From the NCBI RefSeq assembly GCF_024347435.1, contig NZ_AP025480.1:2604001-2668000 (forward strand): a stretch of DNA of 64,000 nucleotides, in the 5' to 3' direction. The DNA is from Vibrio cyclitrophicus. Its GTDB lineage: Bacteria > Pseudomonadota > Gammaproteobacteria > Enterobacterales > Vibrionaceae. The position numbers and the translations under genes were made by a program. The notes under the pieces were generated by a model. The model searched no databases. It was not told the origin of the DNA and saw nothing but the letters and a program-made list of their open reading frames with translations. Positions 47,509-57,661 of the stretch are shown one piece after another; position 1 is the stretch's first letter, and every line of letters begins with the position of its first letter.

Positions 47509-48795
47509 CTAGTTACCACCAGAACACTTTTTAGTTTCAACGTTGAACGCACCACATGAGAATGGCTTAGACCAACTAGAGAATAGTTTTGCTGATTCAG
47601 GTAAGTAGTTAGACCAAGCATCACCTGCAACAAGGCCTGTGGTTTCCCAAACGATGTCAAACTGGCCATCATCTTGAATCTCACCAATCAATACAGGTTT
47701 AGTTATGTGGTGGTTTGGTAGCATGGTTGAGTAGCCACCAGATAGGTTTGGAACAGACACACCAATCAATGCATCTTGCACCGCTTCGGCATCGGTTGTG
47801 CCCGCATTAGTCACAGCTTGAGCCCACATATTGAAACCAATATAGTGTGCTTCCATCGGGTCATTCGTTACACGTTTGTCACTCTTAATGAATGACTGCC
47901 ATGTTTCAACGAACTCTTCATTGACTTCGGTATCGACGCTCATGAAATAGTTCCATGCCGCTAAGTGACCCACTAGAGGTTCAGTATCCATGCCCGATAG
48001 CTCTTCTTCGCCAACCGAGAATGCAATCACCGGAATGTCTTCAGATGAAACACCTTGAGCACCAAGCTCTTTATAGAAAGGTACGTTTGCATCACCATTC
48101 ACAGTAGATACAACGGCGGTTTTCTTACCAGCTTCACCAAACTTCTTGATATCTGAAACAATAGATTGCCAATCAGAATGACCAAACGGTGTGTAGTTGA
48201 TCATGATGTCTTCTTCTGCGACACCTTTACTTTTTAGGTAGGCCTCTAAGATCTTATTGGTGGTACGTGGATAAACGTAATCGGTACCTGCAAGCACCCA
48301 ACGTTCCACTTCAAGTTCATCCATTAAGTAATCAACGGCAGGAATCGCTTGTTGGTTTGGCGCAGCACCGGTGTAGAAAACGTTTTTAGAGGACTCTTCG
48401 CCTTCATACTGTACTGGGTAGAAAAGGATGCTGTTTAGCTCTTCAAAAACTGGCAGCATGGATTTACGTGATACCGATGTCCAACCACCAAATACCACAT
48501 CCACTTTTTCTTTCTCGATAAGCTCACGTGCTTTCTCAGCAAACAACGGCCAGTTTGACGCAGGGTCAACAACTACAGGCTCAAGCTTCTTACCAAGTAA
48601 GCCACCTTTTTTGTTTTGCTCGTCGATGAGCATAAGAACGGTATCTTTTAGCGTTGTTTCACTGATCGCCATAGTGCCTGACAATGAATGTAGAACGCCG
48701 ACTTTAATGGTATCGTCAGCCGCAAGCACTGTTGCAGAAGAAAATGAAAGTGTTGTACACAGTGCAGCTAGCGATAAATTGAACACCTTGTTCAT
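47509..48795 (-). CDS. urtA: urea ABC transporter substrate-binding protein UrtA
   Basis: 428 residues. Signal peptide MNKVFNLSLAALCTTLSFSSATVLA, then DTIKVGVLHSLSGTMAISETTLKDTVLMLIDEQNKKGGLLG, the UrtA family start. GYTSVSRKS-type ligand loop appears as FGGWTSVSRKSMLPVFEE. It binds urea (or short amides) in the periplasm. First gene of the cluster, with a GGAG ribosome site and a sigma54-type promoter upstream. Confidence 0.95.
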   Translation of the reverse strand: MNKVFNLSLAALCTTLSFSSATVLAADDTIKVGVLHSLSGTMAISETTLKDTVLMLIDEQNKKGGLLGKKLEPVVVDPASNWPLFAEKARELIEKEKVDVVFGGWTSVSRKSMLPVFEELNSILFYPVQYEGEESSKNVFYTGAAPNQQAIPAVDYLMDELEVERWVLAGTDYVYPRTTNKILEAYLKSKGVAEEDIMINYTPFGHSDWQSIVSDIKKFGEAGKKTAVVSTVNGDANVPFYKELGAQGVSSEDIPVIAFSVGEEELSGMDTEPLVGHLAAWNYFMSVDTEVNEEFVETWQSFIKSDKRVTNDPMEAHYIGFNMWAQAVTNAGTTDAEAVQDALIGVSVPNLSGGYSTMLPNHHITKPVLIGEIQDDGQFDIVWETTGLVAGDAWSNYLPESAKLFSSWSKPFSCGAFNVETKKCSGGN

Positions 48796-48839
48796 GATTG
48801 TTACTCCATAATTGTATTTTTGTTATTCAATTACAGAGT

Positions 48840-48856
48840 TACAAGAAGAGTGCCAA
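48840..48856 (-). promoter_or_regulatory. sigma54-type promoter of the urt-ure cluster
   Basis: On the minus strand TTGGCAC, five bases, TTGT, A match the -24/-12 consensus TGGCAC-N5-TTGC with one change (GC to GT in the -12 box). It lies 45-61 bases upstream of the urtA start. Confidence 0.7.
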
Positions 48857-48916
48857 ACTTAAAACATAACCAACAAAGTTTTAAGCCTTTGTATTTAATA
48901 GTACTTTAACTAAGTT

Positions 48917-48967
48917 AACACCAATGCAGTGCATAGCGACAAGGTTACTATGTTTCATGCTGGTGCA
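48917..48967. promoter_or_regulatory. two NtrC-like binding sites upstream of urtA
   Basis: On the minus strand TGCACTGCATTGGTGTT (48917-48933) fits the NtrC form TGCACT-N5-GGTGCA closely. A second, half-conserved site TGCACCAGCATGAAACA lies at 48951-48967. Their distance of about 60-115 bases upstream of the -24 element suits an enhancer. Binding is inferred. Confidence 0.6.
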
Positions 48968-49090
48968 GTGACGATAAGATTGAACCAAGATGACACACGC
49001 ATATTCGCTAAATACAAAAAAGGCCCAATATTTTCATACTAGACCTACAAAAAACACCTCAGATTATCGTCTTGCCATTGAGAGGTAAGA

Positions 49091-49318
49091 CTATTCGGCT
49101 TGTTGAAACTCGAATTTCACTCTCGACTTAGATTTAAGCTCGTTACAATCACCATTGCAGAAATAGCTCGCAGCCCCACAAGCTTGAAGCTTCTCTAATT
49201 GGCTGCTGCACTCAGGACAAAAGCCCACTTTTGTAAAGTGATCTTGGCAGCTTTCACAGTGGTATTTACCATCCCAGCTAAGTTCTGACTGGCATTTAGG
49301 GCAGATATTTTCACTCAT
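49091..49318 (-). CDS. zinc-ribbon protein, YfgJ-like
   Basis: 75 residues from the ATG at 49318. CPKC, CESC, CPEC and a later CGAASYFC give paired zinc ribbons as in E. coli YfgJ, which also lies near der. Function unknown. A longer frame opens upstream inside the GGDEF gene, but MSENICPKC with AGGA seven bases ahead is the credible start. Confidence 0.82.
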   Translation of the reverse strand: MSENICPKCQSELSWDGKYHCESCQDHFTKVGFCPECSSQLEKLQACGAASYFCNGDCNELKSKSRVKFEFQQAE

Positions 49319-49358
49319 AGGAAATCCTAACTTTTTACTTTCAGTACTAATAAGCAAT

Positions 49359-50363
49359 CTACTCTTTCTTCGCCTTGGCTTGCTTGATTTGATACATGCT
49401 TTTGTCAGCTGACGCAATCAACTGATCGAGCCCTTTAGGCGACTTTTCACAAGCAATCCCAACACTGACTGAAAACTGAACGCCATTAATATAGAGAGCT
49501 TTATCCAACGCTTTTTCTAAGCTGTGATAAAAGTCTGACACTTTTTGTTCGGTATCAAAGCAAGAAAACACTACAAACTCGTCACCGCCGTAACGACCTA
49601 CCTTGGCACATGCCGTAGTCGCTTCATCGAGAACTTTTGCAACGGCTAACAGAACATCATCGCCAAAGCTATGGCCATACGTATCGTTGATTAACTTGAA
49701 TTTATCAACATCAACAAACAGGCAGGCCATCACTTTGTCCGCAAAACATCGTTTAACTAAAACCTTCTTAGCTTCACTTAACAATGCTCGGCGGTTCAAG
49801 CAATGCGTCAGCGAATCATGACTGGCAAAAAAGTTGAGTTGATTCTCTAGCTCGTATTTCTCTAGCGCTACTGAATACAAAGAAGCAAGCAGCTCCAAGA
49901 TCTCGAGTTCAAATTCATGAGGTTCTGAAATGCATCGGCTGTAAATCGCAAATGTACCTAGCACGTGGCCATGCGAAGAGATGATGGGCACCGACCAACA
50001 AGCGTGTAAGTTGGCTTGATTGGTCAAGGTTAAGAAAGGCGCCCAATTTGAGTGAGTATTAATATCAGAGACCATAACAGCTTTCTTAAGCGCAGCAGCC
50101 TCTCCACAAGAACCAATACCAACGCCAATTCCAATACCTTCTATCTGCTGATTATAAAAATCGGGCAAGTTAGGCGCGCATTCGATGTGTAAAGTGTTCG
50201 ACTTTGAGTTAAGCAGTAATATTGAGGCCATACGTTGCCCAAAAAGCTGCTCTGTAAGCTGAATGATCTTATGGTTTAAATCCTTACGATCCATTCCAAG
50301 TGCAAGCTTTCGAAGCAAACGATTCACTGCTCGGTGGCCTTCTAATAAAAATTGTTGTTCCAT
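49359..50363 (-). CDS. GAF-GGDEF diguanylate cyclase
   Basis: 334 residues, cytosolic. A GAF domain (~20-165, with IGSCGEAAA and CWSVPI) is joined to a GGDEF domain with the intact active site RYGGDEFVVF (~residue 255). It should make cyclic di-GMP in response to a small ligand. No RxxD inhibition site is visible five residues before the motif, so product inhibition is probably absent. No EAL domain. Single gene. Confidence 0.92.
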   Translation of the reverse strand: MEQQFLLEGHRAVNRLLRKLALGMDRKDLNHKIIQLTEQLFGQRMASILLLNSKSNTLHIECAPNLPDFYNQQIEGIGIGVGIGSCGEAAALKKAVMVSDINTHSNWAPFLTLTNQANLHACWSVPIISSHGHVLGTFAIYSRCISEPHEFELEILELLASLYSVALEKYELENQLNFFASHDSLTHCLNRRALLSEAKKVLVKRCFADKVMACLFVDVDKFKLINDTYGHSFGDDVLLAVAKVLDEATTACAKVGRYGGDEFVVFSCFDTEQKVSDFYHSLEKALDKALYINGVQFSVSVGIACEKSPKGLDQLIASADKSMYQIKQAKAKKE

Positions 50364-50652
50364 TCACTAAAGCTTTCAATTGTGTAGTCGGGTGCAGCCT
50401 GTTCTTATGCAAGCTTGCTGTTGGTTAATAATAACACACTAAATAACCACAACACACAATCGAAGATCATAGGTTGATCTTTTGCTTTATCTATTTTGAT
50501 CAGCGATCTACCCCAAAAAGAATATTTATATCACCACACACCGAAAGCATAAGTTACATGTGCTGCATTTCAATTTTAAATGGTTATTTATTTTGATAAT
50601 TACATATAAAAACAGGTTAAACAGAATAAGTAATTTCGATCTGTAACCGAAA

Positions 50653-51555
50653 TCATCGAATTACATGCGTTAGCATTTCAATATGTTGCTCATCTAGCTG
50701 AGTTAACTTAACCGATAACGCCCCAAGCTCTGAAGTATTATCTATGTGAGTACCACCACACGGAATCGACACTAAAGTATCGCTATCCAATTGCCATTCC
50801 CAATAACGAGAGTCTGTTAATGCCTCGCCTTCCAATCTCATTGCCACTGGCGTCGAATCTGCGAGCCAACCTTTAATCATCTGATTGATGTCAGCTTCGA
50901 TACCATCAATATTGGTTAGCATATCTGCTACGTTCAAACCACGCTTCTTCAGGGTTTTGCCCAAACGATACTTATCAGTACACAACTCAGGAGTCACAAA
51001 GCTAGTCACTTGTGCGTAGCTATTAAAGTCGTAACTGCCGAGCGGATCTTTTCTGTCGGCATCTTTCCGCCAGTAGCTCTCAGCCAATACTTTATTCAAC
51101 GCTAAGAAAGCAATGTGGCCAGCACTGTGACCTCGGCTCAAACTGGCTTGGTACTCTTTATCAACCGACAACAGCACTTCGTCGTTAACATTAATCATAG
51201 AAACTAATACAGGTAGCTGGTGGACAACCACAAACGCCCAGCCTTCCGTATCACGTTTAACAGGAATATCGGCTGCGATGTGAAGTTTTCCAGTAGATTG
51301 TTCTATTGCACCAACAAGGCAGTCTCCCACAGGATATTGCTCGTTACCAACATTGACGAAGCCTTGGTCTGCTGGGTGATCGGGCCAAATATGACTCACA
51401 GGATGAAAAGGCGTCACATCAGTGATCAGGTAAGTTTTACTGCTGTCGCTTTCTACATACAGCGCTTTCGCCGTAAGTTGCCACGCTTGATGACAAAATT
51501 GAGTAATGGTTGGTGGGATTGCTTCAGCTTGTGTAATCAAATCGCTAGTGGTCAT
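50653..51555 (-). CDS. AlaX-like alanyl-tRNA editing-domain hydrolase
   Basis: 300 residues. RGHSAGHIAFLALNKVL carries the HxxxH zinc pair of the ThrRS/AlaRS second additional domain, and PCGGTHIDNTSELG the CxxxH pair, so the metal site is complete. Free-standing domains of this kind deacylate mischarged Ser- or Gly-tRNA(Ala); the substrate here is unproven. I use the ATG at 51555 because the frame before it lacks family sequence. Confidence 0.8.
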   Translation of the reverse strand: MTTSDLITQAEAIPPTITQFCHQAWQLTAKALYVESDSSKTYLITDVTPFHPVSHIWPDHPADQGFVNVGNEQYPVGDCLVGAIEQSTGKLHIAADIPVKRDTEGWAFVVVHQLPVLVSMINVNDEVLLSVDKEYQASLSRGHSAGHIAFLALNKVLAESYWRKDADRKDPLGSYDFNSYAQVTSFVTPELCTDKYRLGKTLKKRGLNVADMLTNIDGIEADINQMIKGWLADSTPVAMRLEGEALTDSRYWEWQLDSDTLVSIPCGGTHIDNTSELGALSVKLTQLDEQHIEMLTHVIR

Positions 51556-51585
51556 ATTGTTCTTCTTTTGAAATCGAGTCTGATT

Positions 51586-51629
51586 CGTTAAGCCACAGCG
51601 AAACAAAAATGTGTCTTTGTGGCTTAACG
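51586..51629. repeat. 12-bp perfect inverted repeat
   Basis: CGTTAAGCCACA (51586-51597) and TGTGGCTTAACG (51618-51629) flank a 20-base spacer just upstream of the AlaX-like gene and downstream of der. It is not a standard terminator; it may be an operator or a leader hairpin. Confidence 0.6.
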
Positions 51630-51647
51630 TGAATTTTGCTTAAAAAA

Positions 51648-51670
51648 ATACCCGAGACAGGCTCGGGTAT
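51648..51670 (-). terminator. terminator of der
   Basis: ATACCCGAG pairs with CTCGGGTAT over nine bases with loop ACAGG. The run of seven A on the plus strand gives a T-run for the der transcript. Confidence 0.9.
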
Positions 51671-51688
51671 CAAATCTATTGGAAAGGT

Positions 51689-53170
51689 TTACTTACGACC
51701 TTTAACCATGCTCATCATGCGCTTACGTTTACGTTCTTGAGAGATTGTCAGCTTGTTTGTTTTCGCTTCAAATGGGTTCTCGCTGTTCTGGAATTGAATG
51801 CGAATAGGTGTACCCATAATCTCTAGTGAACGACGATAGTAGTTCATCAAGAATCGCTTGTATGAATCTGGCAAGTTGCGAACTTGGTTACCGTGGATAA
51901 CGATAATAGGTGGGTTGTAGCCACCAGCGTGCGCGTATTTCAGTTTCACACGACGGCCACGAACCATAGGCGGTTGGTGATCATCGGTTGCCATTTTCAT
52001 GATACGAGTTAGCACAGAAGTACCAACACGAGTCGTTGCTGACTTGTAAGCCTCTTGAACAGACTCAAACAAGTGACCAACGCCTGTACCATGAAGTGCA
52101 GAAATAAAGTGAATACGTGCAAAATCAACGAAACCTAAACGACGGTCTAATTCTTTCTTAACGCGATCTTTAACGTCGTTATCTAGGCCATCCCATTTGT
52201 TTACTGCAATAACAATTGAACGACCCGCGTTCAATGCAAAGCCTAACAAGCTTAGATCTTGATCGGAGATGTTTTCGCGAGCATCGATAAGCAGCAATAC
52301 AACGTTTGCATCTTCAATCGCTTTCAGTGTTTTAACCACTGAGAACTTCTCAACCGTTTCGTTGATATTTTTACGACGACGAACACCCGCAGTATCAATT
52401 AGAACGTATTCACGCTCATCACGCTGCATTGGAATGTAGATAGAGTCGCGGGTTGTGCCCGGCATATCGTAAACAACAACACGTTCTTCACCAAGAATAC
52501 GGTTAGTTAATGTTGATTTACCTACGTTAGGACGGCCAATGATCGCTAGCTTGATCGGTTGATCTTGAAGGCGCTTGAATTCTTCTTCCGCTTCTTCTTC
52601 AGTAAAATCAACTTGCTCTTCTTCTTCGTCTTCAAACTCAGTCAAATCGCTTACTTCGCCATTCTCAGCTTTAAGCGCTTCCGCAAATGGGTTAAGAGCA
52701 AGATCAATCAACGCTGTTACACCACGACCGTGCGCAGCAGCGATCTGATACATGTCTTCTACACCTAGTTGCCAGAAGTCAGCACTTGCCGCATCAGGGT
52801 CAATACCATCAACCTTGTTTACTACTAGCATTGAAGGCTTTTCTAGTTGGCGAAGGTGCTTAGCAATCGCTACGTCTGAAGGTGTTAGACCAGCACGGCC
52901 ATCTACCATAAATAGAACGACATCAGCTTCATCAATCGCCGCTAGCGACTGTTCAGCCATTTTAGTTTCAACACCTTCTTCGGTACCGTCGATACCACCA
53001 GTGTCAATAACAATAAAGTCATGCTCGCTAAAATGAGCATGACCGTATTTACGGTCACGCGTTAAGCCAGGAAAATCCGCAACCAATGCATCACGAGTTC
53101 GAGTCAATCGGTTAAATAACGTAGATTTACCTACGTTCGGACGCCCTACTAGAGCAACAACAGGTACCAT
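51689..53170 (-). CDS. der: ribosome-associated GTPase Der (EngA)
   Basis: 493 residues with two tandem GTPase domains, [14 protein letters not shown] (8-21) and [14 protein letters not shown] (~212-225), each with DxxG and NKxD elements (VNKVDG, VNKWDG), and a C-terminal KH-like domain ending with a basic tail. Acts in 50S maturation. An acidic linker ([20 protein letters not shown]) separates the G domains. A strong hairpin after bamB suggests its own promoter. Confidence 0.97.
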   Translation of the reverse strand: MVPVVALVGRPNVGKSTLFNRLTRTRDALVADFPGLTRDRKYGHAHFSEHDFIVIDTGGIDGTEEGVETKMAEQSLAAIDEADVVLFMVDGRAGLTPSDVAIAKHLRQLEKPSMLVVNKVDGIDPDAASADFWQLGVEDMYQIAAAHGRGVTALIDLALNPFAEALKAENGEVSDLTEFEDEEEEQVDFTEEEAEEEFKRLQDQPIKLAIIGRPNVGKSTLTNRILGEERVVVYDMPGTTRDSIYIPMQRDEREYVLIDTAGVRRRKNINETVEKFSVVKTLKAIEDANVVLLLIDARENISDQDLSLLGFALNAGRSIVIAVNKWDGLDNDVKDRVKKELDRRLGFVDFARIHFISALHGTGVGHLFESVQEAYKSATTRVGTSVLTRIMKMATDDHQPPMVRGRRVKLKYAHAGGYNPPIIVIHGNQVRNLPDSYKRFLMNYYRRSLEIMGTPIRIQFQNSENPFEAKTNKLTISQERKRKRMMSMVKGRK

Positions 53171-53277
53171 AACAACCTCTACAATTTCTTCTCTAAATGT
53201 AGTTATAGGTAAGCACTTGTTCGCAAGTTTAAACTCTTACCTATAACCACACGGTTTATTAATTTTTAACAACAAAA

Positions 53278-53307
53278 CGGCTCCTGGCTGTTACCAACCA
53301 GGAGCCG
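53278..53307 (-). terminator. terminator of bamB
   Basis: CGGCTCCTGG pairs with CCAGGAGCCG over ten bases with a ten-base loop; the A-rich AACAACAAAA to its left gives T residues in the minus-strand transcript. Confidence 0.85.
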
Positions 53308-53328
53308 ACTGTGAATTGTATCACGCTT

Positions 53329-54489
53329 TTATTGGCTAATCGTTAGTTTCTTTACATCGCCATTGCGAGTCGTCACTAAGTAGCCTTCAGGCAATTCAAT
53401 TGGTGCTACCGCAAAGCCGCTATCATCGACTAACTGTTGAGCAACAAACTCACCAGATGAACGATCTAACCAGTGCAGATAACCTTCGGTGTCACCCACG
53501 ACAACATAACCATTAATAATAGCAGGTGCTGTCAGTAAGCGGTTTTCTAACAATGGAGTGCTCCAAAGTTCAGTACCACTACGAGCATCAACTGCAACCA
53601 CATGGTCTTTATCGGTAACCACAAACAAACGACTGCCATCACTCGCGAGATCAATCGCTGACGAATAGTTACGTTTCCAAATTGGCTTGCCAGCTCGAAG
53701 ATCGATAGCAATCAATTGACCATTGATACCAACGGTATACAAAGTACCACCAAGAACAACTGGAGATGCATCAACATCCACTAAGCGATCAATTTCCGTT
53801 GCACCTTTTGGCGTACCTACTGGCTGTTGCCAAATAAGCTGGCCACGGTCAACAATAGCGGCAGCTAGACGACCATTTGCCGTACCCCAGAAAACACCAC
53901 CAGAAACAGCAATAGGCGTACTGTCACCACGGAGTGTTAGGCTTGGAACTTCAGTGCTGATTGTCCACTTTTGCTCACCGGTCTCTTGGTCTAGAGCAAT
54001 CATCATGCCGCGACTAGTATGAACCAGTACCATATTGTTTTCAGTCGCTGGGGATGCAAGCACCTCGCCATTCACTGAAACACGCCATAGCTCTTCACCC
54101 GTCGATTCGTCCAACGCGATCATTTCGCCATTCTCAGAACCAACAAATACTTTGCCGTAAGCCGCCGTTAAGCCACCCGATAAACGAGCCAGTACGTCTT
54201 TCTCTAGATCGACTTTCCAGAGCTCTTTACCCGTTTCAGGATCAAGCGCTTTAACCAAACCTTCGCGGCTTGCAACAAATACTTTGTCGTACGCCAGTTC
54301 TGGCGATAGTTTTGAAAAGTAGTGACCAACACCATCACCAACTGACGTAGACCATTCCTGTTTAGGAGTGAACTCGCTATTTACTGTTGGTACTGGAGCC
54401 ATAATGACTGTGTCTTCTTCACCCGCACAGCCTACTAACAGGCCAAGAGCAATCGCACACAACGCCGCTTTGGGAAACATCTTCTTCAT
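53329..54489 (-). CDS. bamB: outer-membrane assembly lipoprotein BamB
   Basis: 386 residues. Lipoprotein signal with lipobox LVGCAG (Cys ~21). Repeated PQQ-like beta-propeller blades (LDPETGKELWKV, LDESTGEELWRV, LDQETGEQKWTI) follow. Works with BamA in beta-barrel insertion at the outer membrane. Eleven bases after yfgM. Confidence 0.97.
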   Translation of the reverse strand: MKKMFPKAALCAIALGLLVGCAGEEDTVIMAPVPTVNSEFTPKQEWSTSVGDGVGHYFSKLSPELAYDKVFVASREGLVKALDPETGKELWKVDLEKDVLARLSGGLTAAYGKVFVGSENGEMIALDESTGEELWRVSVNGEVLASPATENNMVLVHTSRGMMIALDQETGEQKWTISTEVPSLTLRGDSTPIAVSGGVFWGTANGRLAAAIVDRGQLIWQQPVGTPKGATEIDRLVDVDASPVVLGGTLYTVGINGQLIAIDLRAGKPIWKRNYSSAIDLASDGSRLFVVTDKDHVVAVDARSGTELWSTPLLENRLLTAPAIINGYVVVGDTEGYLHWLDRSSGEFVAQQLVDDSGFAVAPIELPEGYLVTTRNGDVKKLTISQ

Positions 54490-54499
54490 TCAAAGCGCC

Positions 54500-55114
54500 T
54501 TATTTAGCTAGGTCGTCAAGTTTGATTTGAAGCGTTTGGCTAGCATCAACAGCTTGCTGTGCTTCTGTGTAAGCACTGTATGCTGCGTCTGTATCGCCTT
54601 TACGAAGTGAAATATCACCACGTAGTTCAGCAACACGGCCTTTCCAGGATTCGTCAGTCATCGCTTCAAGATCAGTCAATGCTGCGTCAAATTCACCTTG
54701 CTCAGCTTTGATACGTGCAACACGGTAAGTAAGAAGTGGCGCTAGAGCCGCATCCTTAGTTGCCGATTTTGCCCACTCAAGCTGTTCAAGTGCCGCTGCA
54801 AGTTCGCCCGCTTGTACTTGTGCTTTTGCTAGTTGCATAGCAGCAAGAACGGAATACTCAGCGTCTTTATTTGCGTCGATGAAAGCTTGAATGTCAGATT
54901 GAGCATCAACGCCCTTAGCATCAAGAGCTGAAATGACAGAGGTATAGCTTTCTGAAGCAGCTTCACGCGCTTCAAGGACTGAATCTTGGTAATAGCGCCA
55001 ACCAAATAGACCACCTAAACCAATAACCGCACCAAAGATTACGGCTTTACCGTTCTCTTTCCACCAATCTTTAATGGCTTCAACCTGTTGCTCTTCGCTA
55101 TCGTAAAGTTCCAC
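54500..55114 (-). CDS. yfgM: YfgM, Sec-associated periplasmic chaperone-like protein
   Basis: 204 residues. One membrane helix (~19-42, AVIFGAVIGLGGLFGWRYY) near the N-terminus, then TPR-like repeats facing the periplasm. YfgM binds SecYEG with PpiD. Standard place between hisS and bamB. Confidence 0.94.
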   Translation of the reverse strand: MELYDSEEQQVEAIKDWWKENGKAVIFGAVIGLGGLFGWRYYQDSVLEAREAASESYTSVISALDAKGVDAQSDIQAFIDANKDAEYSVLAAMQLAKAQVQAGELAAALEQLEWAKSATKDAALAPLLTYRVARIKAEQGEFDAALTDLEAMTDESWKGRVAELRGDISLRKGDTDAAYSAYTEAQQAVDASQTLQIKLDDLAK

Positions 55115-55193
55115 TTCCTGTCCTCTTTAATTCTTTAAACGCCAGCATAGTGCTGACGTTAATATTCATTATGAGCGTTTGCTCAATGGCTAA

Positions 55194-56462
55194 TTAGATT
55201 AGCGCAGCAACTTTCTCTGCAACTTCCGCTTGAGACACGGTTTCTTGCTCGCCGCCAACCAAATCTTTTAGTACAACGGTATTATCAGCAACTTCGTTCT
55301 CACCAAGCACTAGCGCCACAACGGCACCTACTTTGTCAGCACGTTTGAATTGCTTCTTGAAGTTACCACCACCAAAGTGGTTCATCACACGCACGCCTTC
55401 TACAGTGTCGCGTAATTGATTCGCTAGTTGCATGCCTGCGATCATAGTGCCTTCGCCAGCCGCAACCATGTAAACATCAACGCTACGGCGAACTTCTGTT
55501 AGTTCTAGCGTTTCCATCATCAGAACCAGACGCTCTAGACCCATTGCGAAGCCAACTGCATTGGTTGCTTTTCCGCCCAGTTGCTCAACAAGACCATCGT
55601 AACGGCCGCCGCCACATACTGTACCTTGAGCACCAAGGCTGTCTGTGATCCACTCAAATACGGTACGGTTGTAGTAATCTAGGCCGCGTACTAGACGCTC
55701 ATTAACTTGGTATTCGATACCAACAGCGTCAAGAAGTTCACACAAACCAGCAAAATGTTGCTTCGATTCTTCACCTAGATATTCAGATAGTCGAGGTGCG
55801 TCACCTAAGATAGCTTGAACATCAGGGTTCTTAGTATCAAGTACACGTAGAGGGTTAGTGTGCATACGACGTTTACAATCATCATCTAGCACATCAATGT
55901 GTTGCTCAAGGAAAGCCACTAACGCAGTGCGGTAGCTTACGCGATCTTCTTGAGAACCGATTGAGTTTAGCTCTAGGCGAACGTGCTTATCGATACCTAG
56001 CTCACGCCATAGGCGAGCTGTCATCATGATAAGTTCTGCGTCAACGTCTGGACCGTCTAAGCCAAACACTTCAACACCACATTGGTGGAATTGACGGTAA
56101 CGACCTTTTTGAGGACGCTCGTGGCGGAACATCGGGCCCATGTACCATAGGCGCTGTTCATCACGGTTGATAAGGCTATTTTGAATACATGAACGTACAC
56201 AACCAGCTGTGCCTTCTGGACGCAGCGTTAGGCTATCGCCATTGCGGTCGTCAAAGGTGTACATCTCTTTAGAAACAACGTCTGTCTCTTCACCAACGGC
56301 ACGGCTAAATAGGTTTGTTTCTTCAACGATAGGCATACGTACTTCGTTGTAACCGTATGCACTCACCACGTTTTTAACTGCGCTTTCTACTTTCTGCCAC
56401 AGTGGTGATTGAGTTGGAAGGCAGTCGTTCATGCCTCGAATTGCTTGGATATTTTTAGCCAC
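55194..56462 (-). CDS. hisS: histidyl-tRNA synthetase
   Basis: 422 residues, class II synthetase. Motif 2 [21 protein letters not shown], the histidine loops [15 protein letters not shown] and [13 protein letters not shown], and the anticodon-binding C-terminal domain are present. The family start [15 protein letters not shown] follows a GTG at 56462 with a GGA ribosome site; an ATG eight codons further upstream is possible but non-homologous. Confidence 0.96.
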   Translation of the reverse strand: MAKNIQAIRGMNDCLPTQSPLWQKVESAVKNVVSAYGYNEVRMPIVEETNLFSRAVGEETDVVSKEMYTFDDRNGDSLTLRPEGTAGCVRSCIQNSLINRDEQRLWYMGPMFRHERPQKGRYRQFHQCGVEVFGLDGPDVDAELIMMTARLWRELGIDKHVRLELNSIGSQEDRVSYRTALVAFLEQHIDVLDDDCKRRMHTNPLRVLDTKNPDVQAILGDAPRLSEYLGEESKQHFAGLCELLDAVGIEYQVNERLVRGLDYYNRTVFEWITDSLGAQGTVCGGGRYDGLVEQLGGKATNAVGFAMGLERLVLMMETLELTEVRRSVDVYMVAAGEGTMIAGMQLANQLRDTVEGVRVMNHFGGGNFKKQFKRADKVGAVVALVLGENEVADNTVVLKDLVGGEQETVSQAEVAEKVAALI

Positions 56463-56532
56463 AGTATTTATTCCGTAATTTCTCACGACCAGGTGTTAGT
56501 GCGAATAGACAGTCACACCCCATCGCGTTGTA

Positions 56533-57654
56533 TTAATCTTCTAAGTTTTCTACATCAATGCGATTTGCTTTATCAAGCACTGACGCTTTTGCACGAATCT
56601 TAGCTTCAAGTTTGTCGACAAGATCATCGTTGTCGAAGCGCTCTTTCTGACGCTTACCGTCTTCGTAGAAGGCACTTTTACGTGCACTACCGGCTAAACC
56701 TAAGTGAGACACTTCAGCTTCACCAGGGCCGTTAACCACACAACCGATGATTGATACGTCCATTGGGGTAATAACGTCTTCTAAGCGCTCTTCAAGGGCG
56801 TTAACGGTGTTAATAACATCGAACTCTTGACGAGAACAGCTCGGGCACGCAATGAAGTTGATGCCACGCGAGCGAATGCGCAAAGATTTAAGAATATCAA
56901 AGCCAACTTTGATCTCTTCAACAGGATCAGCCGCTAGCGAGATACGCAGCGTGTCACCGATACCTTCAGAAAGAAGCATACCTAGACCCACAGCTGACTT
57001 CACAGAGCCAGCACGAGCACCGCCCGCTTCGGTGATACCAAGGTGAAGTGGTTGGTCAATCTGCTTAGCCAGCAAACGGTAAGAGCCGACGGCGAGGAAG
57101 ACATCAGAAGCCTTAACGCTGACTTTAAATTGATCAAAGTTCAAACGGTCTAGGATATCGACGTGACGCATTGCGGATTCAACAAGCGCTTCGGCTGTCG
57201 GTTCTGTGTATTTCTCTTGGATCTCTTTTTCAAGAGAGCCGCCGTTAACACCAATACGAATCGGAATATTCATATCGCGAGCACAATCAACAACGGAGCG
57301 GATACGACTTTCATTACCGATGTTACCAGGGTTGATACGCAAACAGTCAACGCCATATTCAGCCACTTTAAGGGCGATACGGTAGTCGAAATGAATATCA
57401 GCAACCAAAGGAACAGATACTTGCTGCTTGATTAACTTAAACGCTTCAGCGGCATCCATAGTAGGAACAGATACGCGAACGATATCAGCACCCACTTTTT
57501 CCAAAGCTCGAATTTGAGCAACGGTCGCGGCTACATCAGTTGTTCTTGTGTTGGTCATGGATTGCACAGCAATTGGTGCACCATCACCGATCGGCACATC
57601 ACCCACATAAATACGGGTTGATTTGCGACGAATAATAGGAGATTCGTGTTGCAT
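56533..57654 (-). CDS. ispG: 4-hydroxy-3-methylbut-2-enyl-diphosphate synthase (flavodoxin)
   Basis: 373 residues. Penultimate step of the MEP isoprenoid pathway. The barrel domain has [20 protein letters not shown] and RINPGNIG. The [4Fe-4S] cysteines are in [10 protein letters not shown] and [13 protein letters not shown]. Full length, seven bases after rodZ, in the conserved rodZ-ispG-hisS order. Confidence 0.97.
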   Translation of the reverse strand: MQHESPIIRRKSTRIYVGDVPIGDGAPIAVQSMTNTRTTDVAATVAQIRALEKVGADIVRVSVPTMDAAEAFKLIKQQVSVPLVADIHFDYRIALKVAEYGVDCLRINPGNIGNESRIRSVVDCARDMNIPIRIGVNGGSLEKEIQEKYTEPTAEALVESAMRHVDILDRLNFDQFKVSVKASDVFLAVGSYRLLAKQIDQPLHLGITEAGGARAGSVKSAVGLGMLLSEGIGDTLRISLAADPVEEIKVGFDILKSLRIRSRGINFIACPSCSRQEFDVINTVNALEERLEDVITPMDVSIIGCVVNGPGEAEVSHLGLAGSARKSAFYEDGKRQKERFDNDDLVDKLEAKIRAKASVLDKANRIDVENLED

Positions 57655-57661
57655 ATTAACT

